Shown: in pieces, positions 15,509 through 23,826 of the stretch
Numbering within the stretch: the first letter of the stretch is position 1
Layout of the letters: each line of letters opens with the position of its first letter
Assembly: GCA_002402825.1 (NCBI GenBank)
Contig: DHGP01000029.1
Location: forward strand, 1-45,651
Reading direction: 5' to 3'
Source: Firmicutes bacterium UBA4795
GTDB lineage: Bacteria > Bacillota > Desulfotomaculia > Desulfotomaculales > Nap2-2B
Length of the DNA: 45,651 bases
Notes under the pieces: model-generated
Databases searched by the model: none
Told to the model about the DNA's origin: nothing
What the model saw: the letters and a program-made list of their open reading frames with translations, nothing else
Program-made: the position numbers and the translations under genes

Positions 15509-16514
15509 AGTTATTTACATTCCCTATTTCCACTATTAATATGCCGGGGTGCAAAAATTGATTATACCTGCCCTCTTTAACCTCTACCCCTAGACATAAA
15601 CCAGGATATTTTTCCTCTATTTCACGGGTTAACGTTTTAGCCAACTCATAATTTTGTTGCCAGGTTGGAAAAGGAGCCCGGGCGTCAGAACCAACCACAA
15701 AAAAAAGAGGGGCTACTTCCTGACCGTTAACTTTAACCAGGCTATTTTTACGGTTTTTTTTAACGTCACGATGAACATCAAGAAGTAATACCAATTCAGG
15801 ATAGGTGGCTATTAACTCCCTTACGGTTTCTTCTGATTTTAAGTAAGCCATATTATACTTTTCATCGTGTACTTTATCTACGTGTATTGTTTTAATGGCG
15901 TATTTATTTTCCAGCTCTTCCTTAATGGCCATTCCTACGGCTGTCACCCCCCCGCGCTTGCCATCCAGGCGCTCCTTTCCGTCGGTACGGGCGTAAGTTT
16001 CTCCCGTATGGGTATGGTAAATGGCTACTAGAGTATCCTGAGATAAAGGGAGAAAAGCGGGAAGTTTTAGTTCTGTTTTTGGCCTAGGATTTGGGTTAGC
16101 CATTACCGGAGCAACTTGATTTGTCTTTAACAGGGCCAGAAAAGGTATCTGCGCTTTTAAAAAAGAATTTAAATCTTGCCTATCCACGTAAAAAGGTTTT
16201 AAAGTATGGGCTACAATAGTTTGCACAGGGGTATTTATTCGGTAGCGGTCTTGATTCTGGTCAACTAATGCCATGGCCGGTATGACCGTGGTCAAAATAT
16301 TTTTGGCGTTGTTTTTATTACGGAATAAAAAACCATAGATGCTGTTAGGTTCCCATGCGGCCAAGGACCAGGAGGTAAATAGGCGGCAATTGGAAATGAT
16401 AAATATAAAGGCACCTAAAAATACTATTGTACTTAAAATTAACCTGCGGCGGTAACTTTTATCCCAAAAAAAACGGTGGTAGCGAAAAGTAAGTAAAGAA
16501 GTTCTTCCAAACAA
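15414..16514 (-). CDS. spoIIP: Stage II sporulation protein P (SpoIIP)
   Basis: The protein has 366 residues. A single N-terminal membrane segment (about 25-44) precedes an extracytoplasmic SpoIIP domain with the zinc-amidase pattern V-A-I-Y-H-T-H-T-G-E (about 162-171), V-L-L-L-D-V-H-R-D (about 240-248) and I-L-I-V-E-I-G-N near the end. SpoIIP cleaves peptide stems and glycan strands with SpoIID and SpoIIM and drives septal thinning and engulfment. The likely start is the TTG at 16514 with a GGGAGGGG SD. spoIID and spoIIM are not nearby, and gpr, its usual neighbour in Bacillus, is absent. The 3' end overlaps the opposite-strand oxidoreductase gene by 95 bases. Confidence 0.92.
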   Translation of the reverse strand: MFGRTSLLTFRYHRFFWDKSYRRRLILSTIVFLGAFIFIISNCRLFTSWSLAAWEPNSIYGFLFRNKNNAKNILTTVIPAMALVDQNQDRYRINTPVQTIVAHTLKPFYVDRQDLNSFLKAQIPFLALLKTNQVAPVMANPNPRPKTELKLPAFLPLSQDTLVAIYHTHTGETYARTDGKERLDGKRGGVTAVGMAIKEELENKYAIKTIHVDKVHDEKYNMAYLKSEETVRELIATYPELVLLLDVHRDVKKNRKNSLVKVNGQEVAPLFFVVGSDARAPFPTWQQNYELAKTLTREIEEKYPGLCLGVEVKEGRYNQFLHPGILIVEIGNVNNSTAEAVAAGRLLADVLAQVILTARQKQSTLS

Positions 16515-16598
16515 AAAAACCCCTCCCGGTCAACTCTTAAATATAAATATGTCCAGGAAAGGTTTTTTATGTTAAAAATTAAAGCAGCCACGGTGCTT

Positions 16599-16937
16599 TT
16601 ACCTGAGCACTGTAGGCACTAAAGTATCAATTAGCCCGATAATAAAAGCAGATATAAGTGCACCAATTATAGAAACACTAAGCAGTCCTGGAATAATAAA
16701 CTGCGCTAAATAAATTACCACCGCCGCCGCCACAAAACCAACTATTCCTCTGCTTTGCGGCGATATGCGTGTCCCCAATAAAATTTCGCCAACATAACCA
16801 AGTAAAGCAATTATGGCAGCTGCAATCAGGGCCCCTAAAAAGCCCCCTTTAACTATAAAGCCTGGAGAAAGCCAACTTACCACCATTAGAACCAGGGCAG
16901 AAACAACAAAGCGAATTATTACTCCCACCCATTGCAT
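16599..16937 (-). CDS. Phage holin family 4 (YvlD-like) membrane protein
   Basis: This 112-residue protein is almost entirely hydrophobic, with four membrane segments separated by short loops. The pattern matches the YvlD/Phage_holin_4_2 group: N-terminal I-I-R-F-V-V-S-A-L-V-L, then G-F-x-G-A-L-I-A-A-A, and a C-terminal S-A-F-I-I-G-L-I-D. Despite the name, chromosomal copies are not known to be lysis proteins. The SD is nearly perfect (AAAGGAGGTGATTTCTTT before the ATG). It lies 84 bases upstream of the SpoIIP gene on the same strand, so the two could be co-transcribed. Confidence 0.85.
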   Translation of the reverse strand: MQWVGVIIRFVVSALVLMVVSWLSPGFIVKGGFLGALIAAAIIALLGYVGEILLGTRISPQSRGIVGFVAAAVVIYLAQFIIPGLLSVSIIGALISAFIIGLIDTLVPTVLR

Positions 16938-17040
16938 AAAGAAATCACCTCCTTTTTAAGCTAAACTTAGCTTTAGCAAAAAAGCGCTATTGTATACTCA
17001 ACAAGTAAATCTTTTAGATTTTTTCATCTTAATAAAGTAG

Positions 17041-18641
17041 TTATGCACTTGCAGTAAATTAGTCCCAAAAAAATTTCAGAAAATGACCAAAACCCCTTGA
17101 CATTTTCAAAATCGCCCCATAATCGAAATGGATGGTAACATATTTACCATTACATTATCGATAAGGGTGATACAAAAGATGATCTTGCCAAAACCGATCT
17201 TTGAAAACAAACAACATGGTCCTGGTGGCGGTATTCCACTCCTTAAAAGTCTTTGGGAGAAATTTGACCTCTCGCTGCTCTTTTTGTAGACGGGGATTGT
17301 TAAACATTCCGGTGTTTCCTGCTGGTTAATGGCTTTTGCCTATATTTGTGGCTTGATTGCTCAAAAGCCCTCGGTAAATCAGAATGCAGATTTCACCTCG
17401 GATTCTCCCCTTCTGAAGATTTTGTTGAAAGGGGAATCCATCAGCCAGTCTGCTTTCAGCCGGTTTTTATCGAAACCCTTTGAGTGGCTCCAGTTTGCGG
17501 TTGGCCGTATCCAAAGACTTCAGGAACACCCGGAATCCCGATTGTCCGAAGGAGATGTAATTGCTTTGGATGACACCAAAGTGGCCCACCCGTTTGGGAA
17601 AAAACTTCCCTTGCCTTAAGCTGGCTGTTTGATAGTTCTACCCGGAATCATATCTGGTGTATGAACTTGATTTCCACCTATGCCGTTTTGAAAAACGGCT
17701 TGGAATACCCTCTCTTCTGGCGATTCTGGCGAAAAACCAAAAGCCAGGATGACAAGCAAACCAAGCTGGAACTGGCCCGGAAAATGCTCTTGGATCTCCG
17801 CGGTACCTGTCGTGAACGGCTGTGGGTAGCTATGGACCGCTGGTTGCCTCAAGCAAGAATTTCTTCAACTGGTTGGCCGAACATAACTTTGATCTTTAGT
17901 GACCAAGGCCAAGAAAAACACCGTTTTGTATTGCAAATACTTTGATCCGGTATCCCGGAAAGAGCAATACAAGAAGGTCAACCCGAAGGAACTGCTCCGT
18001 ACGGTTTATAGAAAGCTCTCTACCCTAGGTAAAGGCGGTGTCATCAGCATTCCCGATATCTACATCAAACTTTCTTATGACACCACAAACCGGAAAGGTA
18101 AGCCCATGAAACGATGGCGGTACATCCCCATTGCAACCGTTGCATCCACATACCGGAAAGAGCCGAGCGCTGTTGATGGAATTCTGCAAGAGGAAGATGA
18201 AAGCGCCACTTGACCTTCGATGCCTATCTATTGATCAGCAACCGCTATGATGCACCGGAGGAAGTTGCGGCGGCTTACGTAAAACGCTGGCGGATTGAAG
18301 TGTTTTACCGCACGGTCAAGCAGGAACTGGGACTCACAAACTGCCATTCACCGTCGGAAGCTTCGCATTTTGCGCACATTGAATTGCTTTTTACTGCAGA
18401 AACTCTTCTGTGCTATGCAAGATGGGAATGCAATAAAGAAGGCGCCGAAGAAGCCCTCTCCCACTGCGAAATGGTAAGATACTTATTCAACGCCCGTCAT
18501 CGGATTTGCTGTTATAAGCAACAAATCCAAGTATATTTTGACACAACTGGCGATCGGTTTTCAAGGTTCATCGAAAAATTTTGGCCTCAACATCCTTTTT
18601 TATGGTTGTTGAATTGGTGTTATTTACCTGCAACTGCATAA
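17041..18641 (+). mobile_element. Decayed IS4-family insertion sequence with terminal inverted repeats
   Basis: The left end TTATGCACTTGCAGTAAAT (17041-17059) matches the reverse complement of 18622-18641, TTATGCAGTTGCAGGTAAAT, apart from one substitution and one indel. The interior carries one transposase coding region broken by stop and frame changes. No clear target-site duplication flanks the ends. A TTGACA box at about 17098 and an ATGGTAA/TTACCAT inverted repeat lie before the start codon. Confidence 0.85.
17179..18641 (+). pseudogene. IS4-family DDE transposase, disrupted
   Basis: Translation starts at the ATG at 17179 (M-I-L-P-K-P...). It meets an in-frame TAG at 17287, resumes, and must change frame near 17620-17660, 17900-17945 and 18210 to keep the family sequence. 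The first catalytic aspartate region reads V-I-A-L-D-D-T-K. The last segment holds an exact Y-x2-R-x3-E-x6-K signature (Y-V-K-R-W-R-I-E-V-F-Y-R-T-V-K), diagnostic of IS4-type enzymes. With one stop and at least three frame changes it cannot make an active transposase. Its stop codon is within the right terminal repeat. Confidence 0.9.
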
Positions 18642-18697
18642 CTCATGTAATATAATATTAGAAGAAAAGAATAAAGCCCGGGTCACGTAAAAAAAGA

Positions 18698-18928
18698 TTA
18701 TCTTTTTCCTTCGTTTTTATCTGCTACAGCATGAAATAGTTCTGCAAGGTTACTTACCCCCAGTTTGCGGTAGATTGCCTTGCGGTGAGTTTTAACTGTG
18801 TAGATACTAAGACAAAGAAAGGAGGCAATTTGGCGGGAGGTATGGCCGTCAGTAACCAGTTGGACGATTTCCTTTTCGCGTGGGGTAAGAGAAAAATCTA
18901 ATGTAACGTGACTCATCTCTTCTTTCAA
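18698..18928 (-). CDS. Stand-alone LuxR/GerE-type HTH regulator
   Basis: This 76-residue protein is only a LuxR-type DNA-binding domain: L-T-P-R-E-K-E-I-V-Q-L, then T-S-R-Q-I-A, then S-I-Y-T-V-K-T-H-R-K-A-I-Y-R-K-L-G-V. No receiver or ligand domain is present, as in GerE. The likely start is the TTG at 18928 with an AAGGAGG SD; an internal ATG at 18916 is possible. It stands beside the IS element and before a block of secreted-protein genes on the same strand, which it might regulate, although it lies at their downstream end. A sporulation role by analogy with GerE is only a suggestion. Confidence 0.82.
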   Translation of the reverse strand: MKEEMSHVTLDFSLTPREKEIVQLVTDGHTSRQIASFLCLSIYTVKTHRKAIYRKLGVSNLAELFHAVADKNEGKR

Positions 18929-19084
18929 AAAGACAGTCCTCCTTTTCCTGGCGTTGCTTTTTTACCTGCACACCATTATTTATTTTTAAATTACTGGTTT
19001 TATTTTTTATATATAAATAAGACGTTTAAAATTTAAATTATGGACCACTATTTTTTAAAAAATTTTCTTTCCTTAATTAATAAA

Positions 19085-19115
19085 GTAAAATACCCCCTAT
19101 GAAGGGAGTATTTTA
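19085..19115 (-). terminator. Terminator of the lipoprotein gene
   Basis: Read on the minus strand, AAAATACTCCC pairs with GGGGGTATTTT (one bulge) and a T-rich tail follows. It lies about 40 bases past the stop of the gene at 19155. Confidence 0.6.
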
Positions 19116-19154
19116 GCAGGGTTTTTAAAAAGGTGTTGTTATTATAGCCAGGTA

Positions 19155-20147
19155 CTAACTTTCCAACATTTTTTTGACCTCGTCTGCATCAAAATCGTGG
19201 GGCAGCCCTTTTGACAAAGGGCCTTGAAAATCTGCTAAGAAATTTCCCTGGGCAGTACGAATAATCACGGGGCAAATCTCCACGAAAGCCCGTTGGGCTT
19301 TTAATGAGGTGGCCGCTAAGGTAAAACATAAGGTAATTTCTTTACCCGGTTCAACGGTAACCAGACGAGGAAAATTTATATTTTGTTTTTCTAAAACCTT
19401 TTTAGTCAAGGGTAAGTGGGGTTTAAGTATTTGCAGTTCTGAGGTTTCAGATATTTCCAATATTCCCCCTTCCTTATCTTTTTCCAAGGGTTTTGTTTCC
19501 GTCCAAAAATAATCTGCATCCAAACTATAAGGATATTGGGAAGGAAGGTGAATACCGGTTAAGGTTACCGGTTGCGCTCCTTGATTTTTATAGAAAATGG
19601 CTATAGCAGGATTATACCCCGCCCTCCTTAACAACCGGTAATGGTAATGTTCCCATTGTTTGTCAACTTTATTCTTAGGTAATATTTCCAGCCATATGTT
19701 CCCCAAAGCGTATTCCTGGCTACGACCATCAGGCATGGTGACTGTTAAGCGGGAAAAGTAATGAAGGCCTAAAGGAAGGTTAAGAGTTTCGCCCGGCGCA
19801 TAGTTACTTTTTGTTAGCCGGGTTGGTAAACTTATAAATATATCCGTACTAAATCTGGGTATTACCCGAACAGAAATTTGCTCACCGTTAGGGGACCACA
19901 GTAGACCTGCGGCCTCCTTTTTTAAAGGTAATGTTTGGTAAGGGGCAACCTGAAGCCAAATGCCGTTAATCCCAAAGTTGTATTTCTTAGGGTAAGGAAG
20001 GACTAAATCATCTTCCCGTATAGCACAATAGCAATTTAAGGGGATAAACATGGTTTGACTTTTATTTTTACAACCAGGCAAGAAAAAGGCGGCCGGAATA
20101 AATATTCCCACGGCTATTAAAATAAACCAATTTTTAGAAGAAAACAA
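19155..20147 (-). CDS. Putative lipoprotein of unknown function
   Basis: The protein has 330 residues. A hydrophobic signal (about 6-23) leads into the lipobox L-P-G-C at residues 23-26, so the mature protein should be lipid-anchored on the outer face of the membrane. The rest is beta-rich, with no catalytic motif recognised. The segment V-T-V-E-P-G-K-E-I-T-L-C-F-T-L and the motif S-N-Y-A-P-G-E-T-L-N-L-P-L resemble immunoglobulin-like or intracellular-proteinase-inhibitor-like beta sandwiches, but that is a guess. It is the last gene of the minus-strand secreted-protein block. A double palindrome lies just upstream. Confidence 0.75.
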   Translation of the reverse strand: MFSSKNWFILIAVGIFIPAAFFLPGCKNKSQTMFIPLNCYCAIREDDLVLPYPKKYNFGINGIWLQVAPYQTLPLKKEAAGLLWSPNGEQISVRVIPRFSTDIFISLPTRLTKSNYAPGETLNLPLGLHYFSRLTVTMPDGRSQEYALGNIWLEILPKNKVDKQWEHYHYRLLRRAGYNPAIAIFYKNQGAQPVTLTGIHLPSQYPYSLDADYFWTETKPLEKDKEGGILEISETSELQILKPHLPLTKKVLEKQNINFPRLVTVEPGKEITLCFTLAATSLKAQRAFVEICPVIIRTAQGNFLADFQGPLSKGLPHDFDADEVKKMLES

Positions 20148-20170
20148 TGGTTTTGCCTCCTATATCAATA

Positions 20171-20210
20171 GTAATAGCTTCCGGAAGCTATTACTAACTT
20201 CCGGAAGCTT
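20171..20210. repeat. Two adjacent palindromes sharing CTTCCGGAAG
   Basis: The 24-bp sequence GTAATAGCTTCC (20171-20182) plus its exact inverse forms a perfect palindrome to 20194. A second copy of its core, CTTCCGGAAG, follows at 20198-20207. The pair sits in the gap between two minus-strand genes, close to the lipoprotein start. It could be an operator with two sites or an RNA hairpin. Confidence 0.7.
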
Positions 20211-20267
20211 TAGTACCTGCTTTTGTTCAAAGATTATCCAAAGATAATTAGGCTATTTTTTTTTGAA

Positions 20268-21065
20268 CTATACCCCTCCGTCAATACCTGACCTCCAGCT
20301 ATCTGTTCCTCCTGCGTAAACAGTAATCTCATGCCAGGGATACCTGTGTTGGGGCACATAGTTATGAAATTTACCCTTTACCCATTTAAAGTACGATTGG
20401 GGGTTAATAAAACGCTCTTCGTGAGCCGCAATACCGTCGTAAACCCAGGTAGGATCGTATATTTCGCCCCATGTGCTTGGTAAAACAGTGGTTATTTTTG
20501 TACTGTCCCAGGCCCAATACATTCGACACCAAAATCCCCATAAATTATAGCCTGTCCAGTGCTTTCCATAAACAACATAGTTTTTCGTCTTGTTCCCTGG
20601 CGTATAGTTTGGATGTATGGGCTCTTCCCCTACGCCCATCAATATACCTGAACCACTATCTTGACCCATTTGTTCGGTAATCACCGGATAAAGGTCGGGC
20701 AAATAAGTTTTAACTATTTGCTCAACAAATTCTTTATCCCAAACTAACGACTCTCCTTGCTTTTTACGTTCAATTACCGAAAGAAGATGCTCTCTGATCA
20801 ATTCTTTAAGTTCTTCGTCGCTTAAATTTAAGAGTTTTTCCTCCAGTTTCTGGTTGTAAATTTTTCCTTCGTTAGCAATATCAGGGGGTCCACAAACAGC
20901 TTCGTAGTAGGCTACCGAATGCAACATAAGTGGTTTAAACCCGGTAATTTGATTTTCTGAATCAATTGATGCTAGTGCTCCTGTCAAACCCATTGATAAA
21001 AACAGGAAGAGCACTAAAATCCATACACAAATCCGACTTTTCCATTTCATTGTTAACTTCACCAT
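20268..21065 (-). CDS. Secreted protein of unknown function
   Basis: The protein has 265 residues with a clear Sec signal (basic M-K-W-K-S-R, hydrophobic 11-29, A-L-A near 30-32). Residues 75-130 are charged and helical. The C-terminal 100 residues are rich in tryptophan, tyrosine and glycine (W-T-G-Y-N-L-W-G-F-W-C, then H-N-Y-V-P-Q-H-R-Y-P-W-H). The sequence ends G-G-T-D-S-W-R-S-G-I-D-G-G-V. Such an aromatic-rich tail suggests an extracellular binding or adhesion domain, but no family was recognised. An AAAGGAGG SD lies 12 bases before the ATG at 21065. A 52-bp sequence upstream (21086-21137) is duplicated at 22922-22973. Confidence 0.72.
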   Translation of the reverse strand: MVKLTMKWKSRICVWILVLFLFLSMGLTGALASIDSENQITGFKPLMLHSVAYYEAVCGPPDIANEGKIYNQKLEEKLLNLSDEELKELIREHLLSVIERKKQGESLVWDKEFVEQIVKTYLPDLYPVITEQMGQDSGSGILMGVGEEPIHPNYTPGNKTKNYVVYGKHWTGYNLWGFWCRMYWAWDSTKITTVLPSTWGEIYDPTWVYDGIAAHEERFINPQSYFKWVKGKFHNYVPQHRYPWHEITVYAGGTDSWRSGIDGGV

Positions 21066-21085
21066 AATTAAACATGACCTCCTTT

Positions 21086-21137
21086 AAATGTTCCTTAAAA
21101 TCTAAAGTCAAATGACATTACAGATGTGGTTTTTGAA
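21086..21137. repeat. 52-bp direct repeat, copy A
   Basis: This copy matches 22922-22973 at 47 of 52 positions. It lies immediately upstream of the secreted-protein gene starting at 21065. On the minus strand it contains a TTGACT box. Confidence 0.9.
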
Positions 21138-21164
21138 TAGTTAACCTAAATATGTAAATGTACG

Positions 21165-21336
21165 TTTAATCTGGGGCAGGATTATTCCAATCTGGTGAAG
21201 GAACATTGTCCCAACCTATGCCTAAGACTATCAGTTACCTGATAACCTCCAAGAACTAGCTACAGGAATGCTGGCTAGGCATTATAACCTGATGGGACTT
21301 ACACCCCTTAGAATTAGCAGCCTTGCTCGGCCGCAC
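21165..21336 (-). ncRNA. Possible 5' remnant of a group II intron
   Basis: On the minus strand this begins GTGCGGCCGAGC (from 21336), followed by AAGGGGTGTAAGTCCC. That resembles the GUGYG boundary and the conserved early domain I segment of bacterial group II introns. It starts 13 bases after a stop codon. No domain V hairpin or reverse transcriptase is present, so at most it is a truncated 5' piece. The match is from memory of intron consensus, not from an alignment. Confidence 0.3.
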
Positions 21337-21349
21337 TACACGAAACTAA

Positions 21350-22096
21350 TTACGTTCTCCTTCTTAATAAATGATTTGCATATTTGGTAACTCGTTCAAA
21401 TATGCTTTTGTTCTGCTTAAAACTCAAATCATATTCTTGATGAGTACTGCCACGAACTTCGGGCTCACTACTTCTGTTTTCAAGATCTAATAGAATTTCC
21501 TTTTGATGAATAAATGTTTTTTTAAGCATCTCTGAAGACGTTAAAGTTTCCTTTTCTAGACCAGTGCTTGGATCATTAAAATAAGGTGAGTAACCAATTT
21601 CTTTACCCTCCTTGTTTACAACTACAAAAGTTTTCCCAGCGCATCTTATAATTTGATTATCGTTTGGATTAATTTTTATTTTTTTAGAATTATCGTAGAT
21701 AATCTTACTTAAATGTCCACCAATATCTACAACTTTCCATTCCCCGTTGGTAAGAACGACAGTCAAGTCAGTTATAATATTACCCTCTGCCATCACAGGG
21801 AAAACATAAAATGCATAAGGTTTTGCTTGTTCAAGGATGTTTTTATTTTCATCAAAATTTTCTATATTTATAACATAGTTCTTTATAGGATCGCCTAAAT
21901 AAGATTTCATAACCTGATCTTGGGTGGTATAGTGAAAATTTTTATAGTCTGGCTCAATCATTTTTAAGTACGAAGCAAGATTTTCTTCAGCTAAAATTTT
22001 TGCTTGCACATCAGGAGAAATTGCATAGCTAACTCCACAAACTAAAAGCACACAAAATATAGTCAAAATAGATAACAATACTTTTTTCTTTTTCAA
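21350..22096 (-). CDS. Secreted protein encoded with a papain-like protease
   Basis: The protein has 248 residues with a signal peptide (M-K-K-K-K, hydrophobic 6-25, cleavage near S-Y-A). The mature part has no recognised domain: a first half of mixed alpha/beta character with V-V-L-T-N-G-E-W-K-V-V-D-I-G-G near 112-126, and a lysine/glutamate-rich C-terminal part. The start is TTG at 22096 behind an AGGGGG SD. It begins 18 bases after the stop of the upstream papain-like protease gene on the same strand, so the two form an operon. A propeptide-like inhibitor, chaperone or substrate of that protease is possible; none is shown by sequence. Confidence 0.72.
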   Translation of the reverse strand: MKKKKVLLSILTIFCVLLVCGVSYAISPDVQAKILAEENLASYLKMIEPDYKNFHYTTQDQVMKSYLGDPIKNYVINIENFDENKNILEQAKPYAFYVFPVMAEGNIITDLTVVLTNGEWKVVDIGGHLSKIIYDNSKKIKINPNDNQIIRCAGKTFVVVNKEGKEIGYSPYFNDPSTGLEKETLTSSEMLKKTFIHQKEILLDLENRSSEPEVRGSTHQEYDLSFKQNKSIFERVTKYANHLLRRRT

Positions 22097-22114
22097 TTTT
22101 TAACCCCCTAATTT

Positions 22115-22660
22115 TTAATGACAATCAAATATACTACCATTCCATGTCCACCACATGCCATCCCAATGAATCCCGTCACAATAAGTTGAGTATGTTTGTC
22201 CATGGTAATCGCCATCTGCGGGGTCTATAAACAGGACATAATTGGTACTTGTGTCATAACCCCTAAGAACATTCGCATGAGATCCAACCCACCCTTGAGC
22301 TATTTGTATCCTGGTCCATATCGGGCGATTATTATTAATCTGCCATTGTACTCCATTATAGGTTAACGCTGCGTATTGTAATGATGATACTACATTCCAG
22401 TGAGATAAAGCTTGTTTGGATTCTTCTATAGTGGCACCATCATCCCCACCTGGAATATAATTAACAATAGTTTGTTGACTTGGTGATGACCCTTTGCAAA
22501 ATTGGATAATAGATTTGTCGCAAGCAGCCCAACACCAACCATCATTCTCTTGGTAATATGCAGGAACACTTAACAATTTTCTAGCTGCAAGTGCATTTGG
22601 AATAAATGCACCCAAATTTAGCAGAAGTAAACAAATAATAACAATTAATTTTCTACCCAT
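22115..22660 (-). CDS. Secreted papain-like cysteine protease (C70/C39-like fold)
   Basis: This 181-residue protein has a signal peptide ending A-L-A-A near residues 23-26. The papain-like active site is complete: Q37...G-W-C-W-A-A-C with C43 as likely nucleophile, G-S-H-A-N-V-L-R-G-Y-D with H128, and I-D-P-A-D-G with D146. The pattern matches papain-like proteases of the C70 (AvrRpt2-like) group. A GGAGG SD precedes the ATG. It heads a two-gene operon with the secreted protein at 21350. Its substrates, on the cell's own surface or in competitors, are unknown. Confidence 0.8.
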   Translation of the reverse strand: MGRKLIVIICLLLLNLGAFIPNALAARKLLSVPAYYQENDGWCWAACDKSIIQFCKGSSPSQQTIVNYIPGGDDGATIEESKQALSHWNVVSSLQYAALTYNGVQWQINNNRPIWTRIQIAQGWVGSHANVLRGYDTSTNYVLFIDPADGDYHGQTYSTYCDGIHWDGMWWTWNGSIFDCH

Positions 22661-22921
22661 TTTGTACCTCCATCAATCTTGTATTTTTTAAACAAATACT
22701 TATACCGCTGTTGCTTTCATTCCAGAGAAATTTTCTACTTTCGCTGGTGTGGCTGATTATCCCCTTTTTTCCGGTCAGATCCGATAGCCACCCATAAATC
22801 AACGCTATAAAGTTATCAAGGTTCGTGGTTTTAGCAATTCACCTGTATGTTTGTAACTTTGTTGCTATCTACTTCCTACTAATCTTCGCTGGTTATTTCT
22901 GGTTTCCGAGAGGCTTCTTAA

Positions 22922-22973
22922 AAATGTTCCCTAAAATCCAAAATCAAATAGCATTACAGATGTGGTTTTTGAA
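22922..22973. repeat. 52-bp direct repeat, copy B
   Basis: 47 of 52 positions match copy A (21086-21137). This copy is about 260 bases upstream of the protease gene start. Confidence 0.9.
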
Positions 22974-22979
22974 ATGCAT
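22944..22979 (-). CDS. Possible 11-residue leader peptide
   Basis: AGGAGG at 22994-22989 is followed after nine bases by ATG and the short frame M-H-F-K-N-H-I-C-N-A-I-stop. The SD strength and spacing are ideal, but nothing else supports translation. The homologous sequence in copy A of the repeat has no start codon and has a stop just before the matching frame, which argues against a conserved peptide. Confidence 0.2.
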   Translation of the reverse strand: MHFKNHICNAI

Positions 22980-23115
22980 AAAGCTTCACCTCCTGTTAGA
23001 TTTATCTTTCCATTTCTTATTTTGACGGGATAAACGAGGGAAATCTATCCCTCCAAGGAGGTATTTTTGTCTCAAACAGGTAAAATATTTTAGAAAATCT
23101 TTTTTTTGAGAAAGG

Positions 23116-23826
23116 CTATTGGAGAGAATGTGCAGTACGCAGAATTTCTAGGGGGCTAATTGTTCCCCCGAGGTGATAGTTTATCTTTCCTTCGGCCCAC
23201 GTTAAGGCCGCCTGCTCTTTCTTTTCATCATATACTAGTTGGGCTGGCTTACCTCTAATGATAACATGCTTTCTGGTAACTATTTCTTTAGGCCTATTAA
23301 TGTACATAGTCCCCCAACTGATATCTAACCATTGGGTAAAGATAAAAAACTTCTCTTTTGCCTCGTAATAAAGCTGAACCTCTCCGCCGCCACCGCTACT
23401 AGGGGTATAGCGGGCAAGGGTTAGCTTAAACCCGGGAGGTACATAACCAGGCACCAGAACCGGAAAGGGACATTTGGTTTTAATCCTATTTAAATCAACT
23501 AACGGAATCTGGTCCGGACTGGTATCTTGCCTTGCAGAGCCAACCAACACGGCACCCGGCTTTTCCTTGGTTCCCAGAAAAAAATGCCACATCATTTTAC
23601 CGGTTCCCTTTACAGGGGCAGGGTAAAGGAGGCCAAAAAACCCAAAACATAAAACAAGTATAGTCAAGGTGGCAAAAGCCAAACGCATTTTTCGTGCCCT
23701 ATTTTCTTGCTTAATTTTTCCGGCAATGCGGGCCCAAATACGCTCAAGATTTGGTTTGGGCGCCTGGGCGGTGCGCTCTTTTATAATTTGTTCCAGCAGG
23801 ATGTCTAGGTTATCTTTGGCTTTCAT
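23116..23826 (-). CDS. Membrane anti-sigma factor-like protein
   Basis: The protein has 236 residues. The cytoplasmic N-terminus of about 46 residues is charged (D-N-L-D-I-L-L-E-Q-I-I-K-E-R-T), a single membrane helix spans about 47-67, and the extracytoplasmic C-terminal region resembles DUF4367-type sensor domains (F-P-V-L-V-P-G-Y-V-P-P-G-F-K-L). This topology is typical of anti-sigma factors paired with ECF sigma factors. Its start overlaps the end of the sigma gene by 17 bases, so the two are translationally coupled. The N-terminus lacks the zinc-binding H-x3-C-x2-C of ZAS anti-sigma factors. Confidence 0.82.
   Translation of the reverse strand: MKAKDNLDILLEQIIKERTAQAPKPNLERIWARIAGKIKQENRARKMRLAFATLTILVLCFGFFGLLYPAPVKGTGKMMWHFFLGTKEKPGAVLVGSARQDTSPDQIPLVDLNRIKTKCPFPVLVPGYVPPGFKLTLARYTPSSGGGGEVQLYYEAKEKFFIFTQWLDISWGTMYINRPKEIVTRKHVIIRGKPAQLVYDEKKEQAALTWAEGKINYHLGGTISPLEILRTAHSLQ

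Larger units (their letters stand above)
22661..23115. other. Intergenic region upstream of the protease gene
   Basis: These 455 bases contain the second copy of the 52-bp repeat, an SD followed by an 11-residue open frame on the minus strand (22944-22979), and two small palindromes at 23036-23061 (GAGGGA/TCCCTC and CCTCC/GGAGG). No larger gene is supported. Confidence 0.5.
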
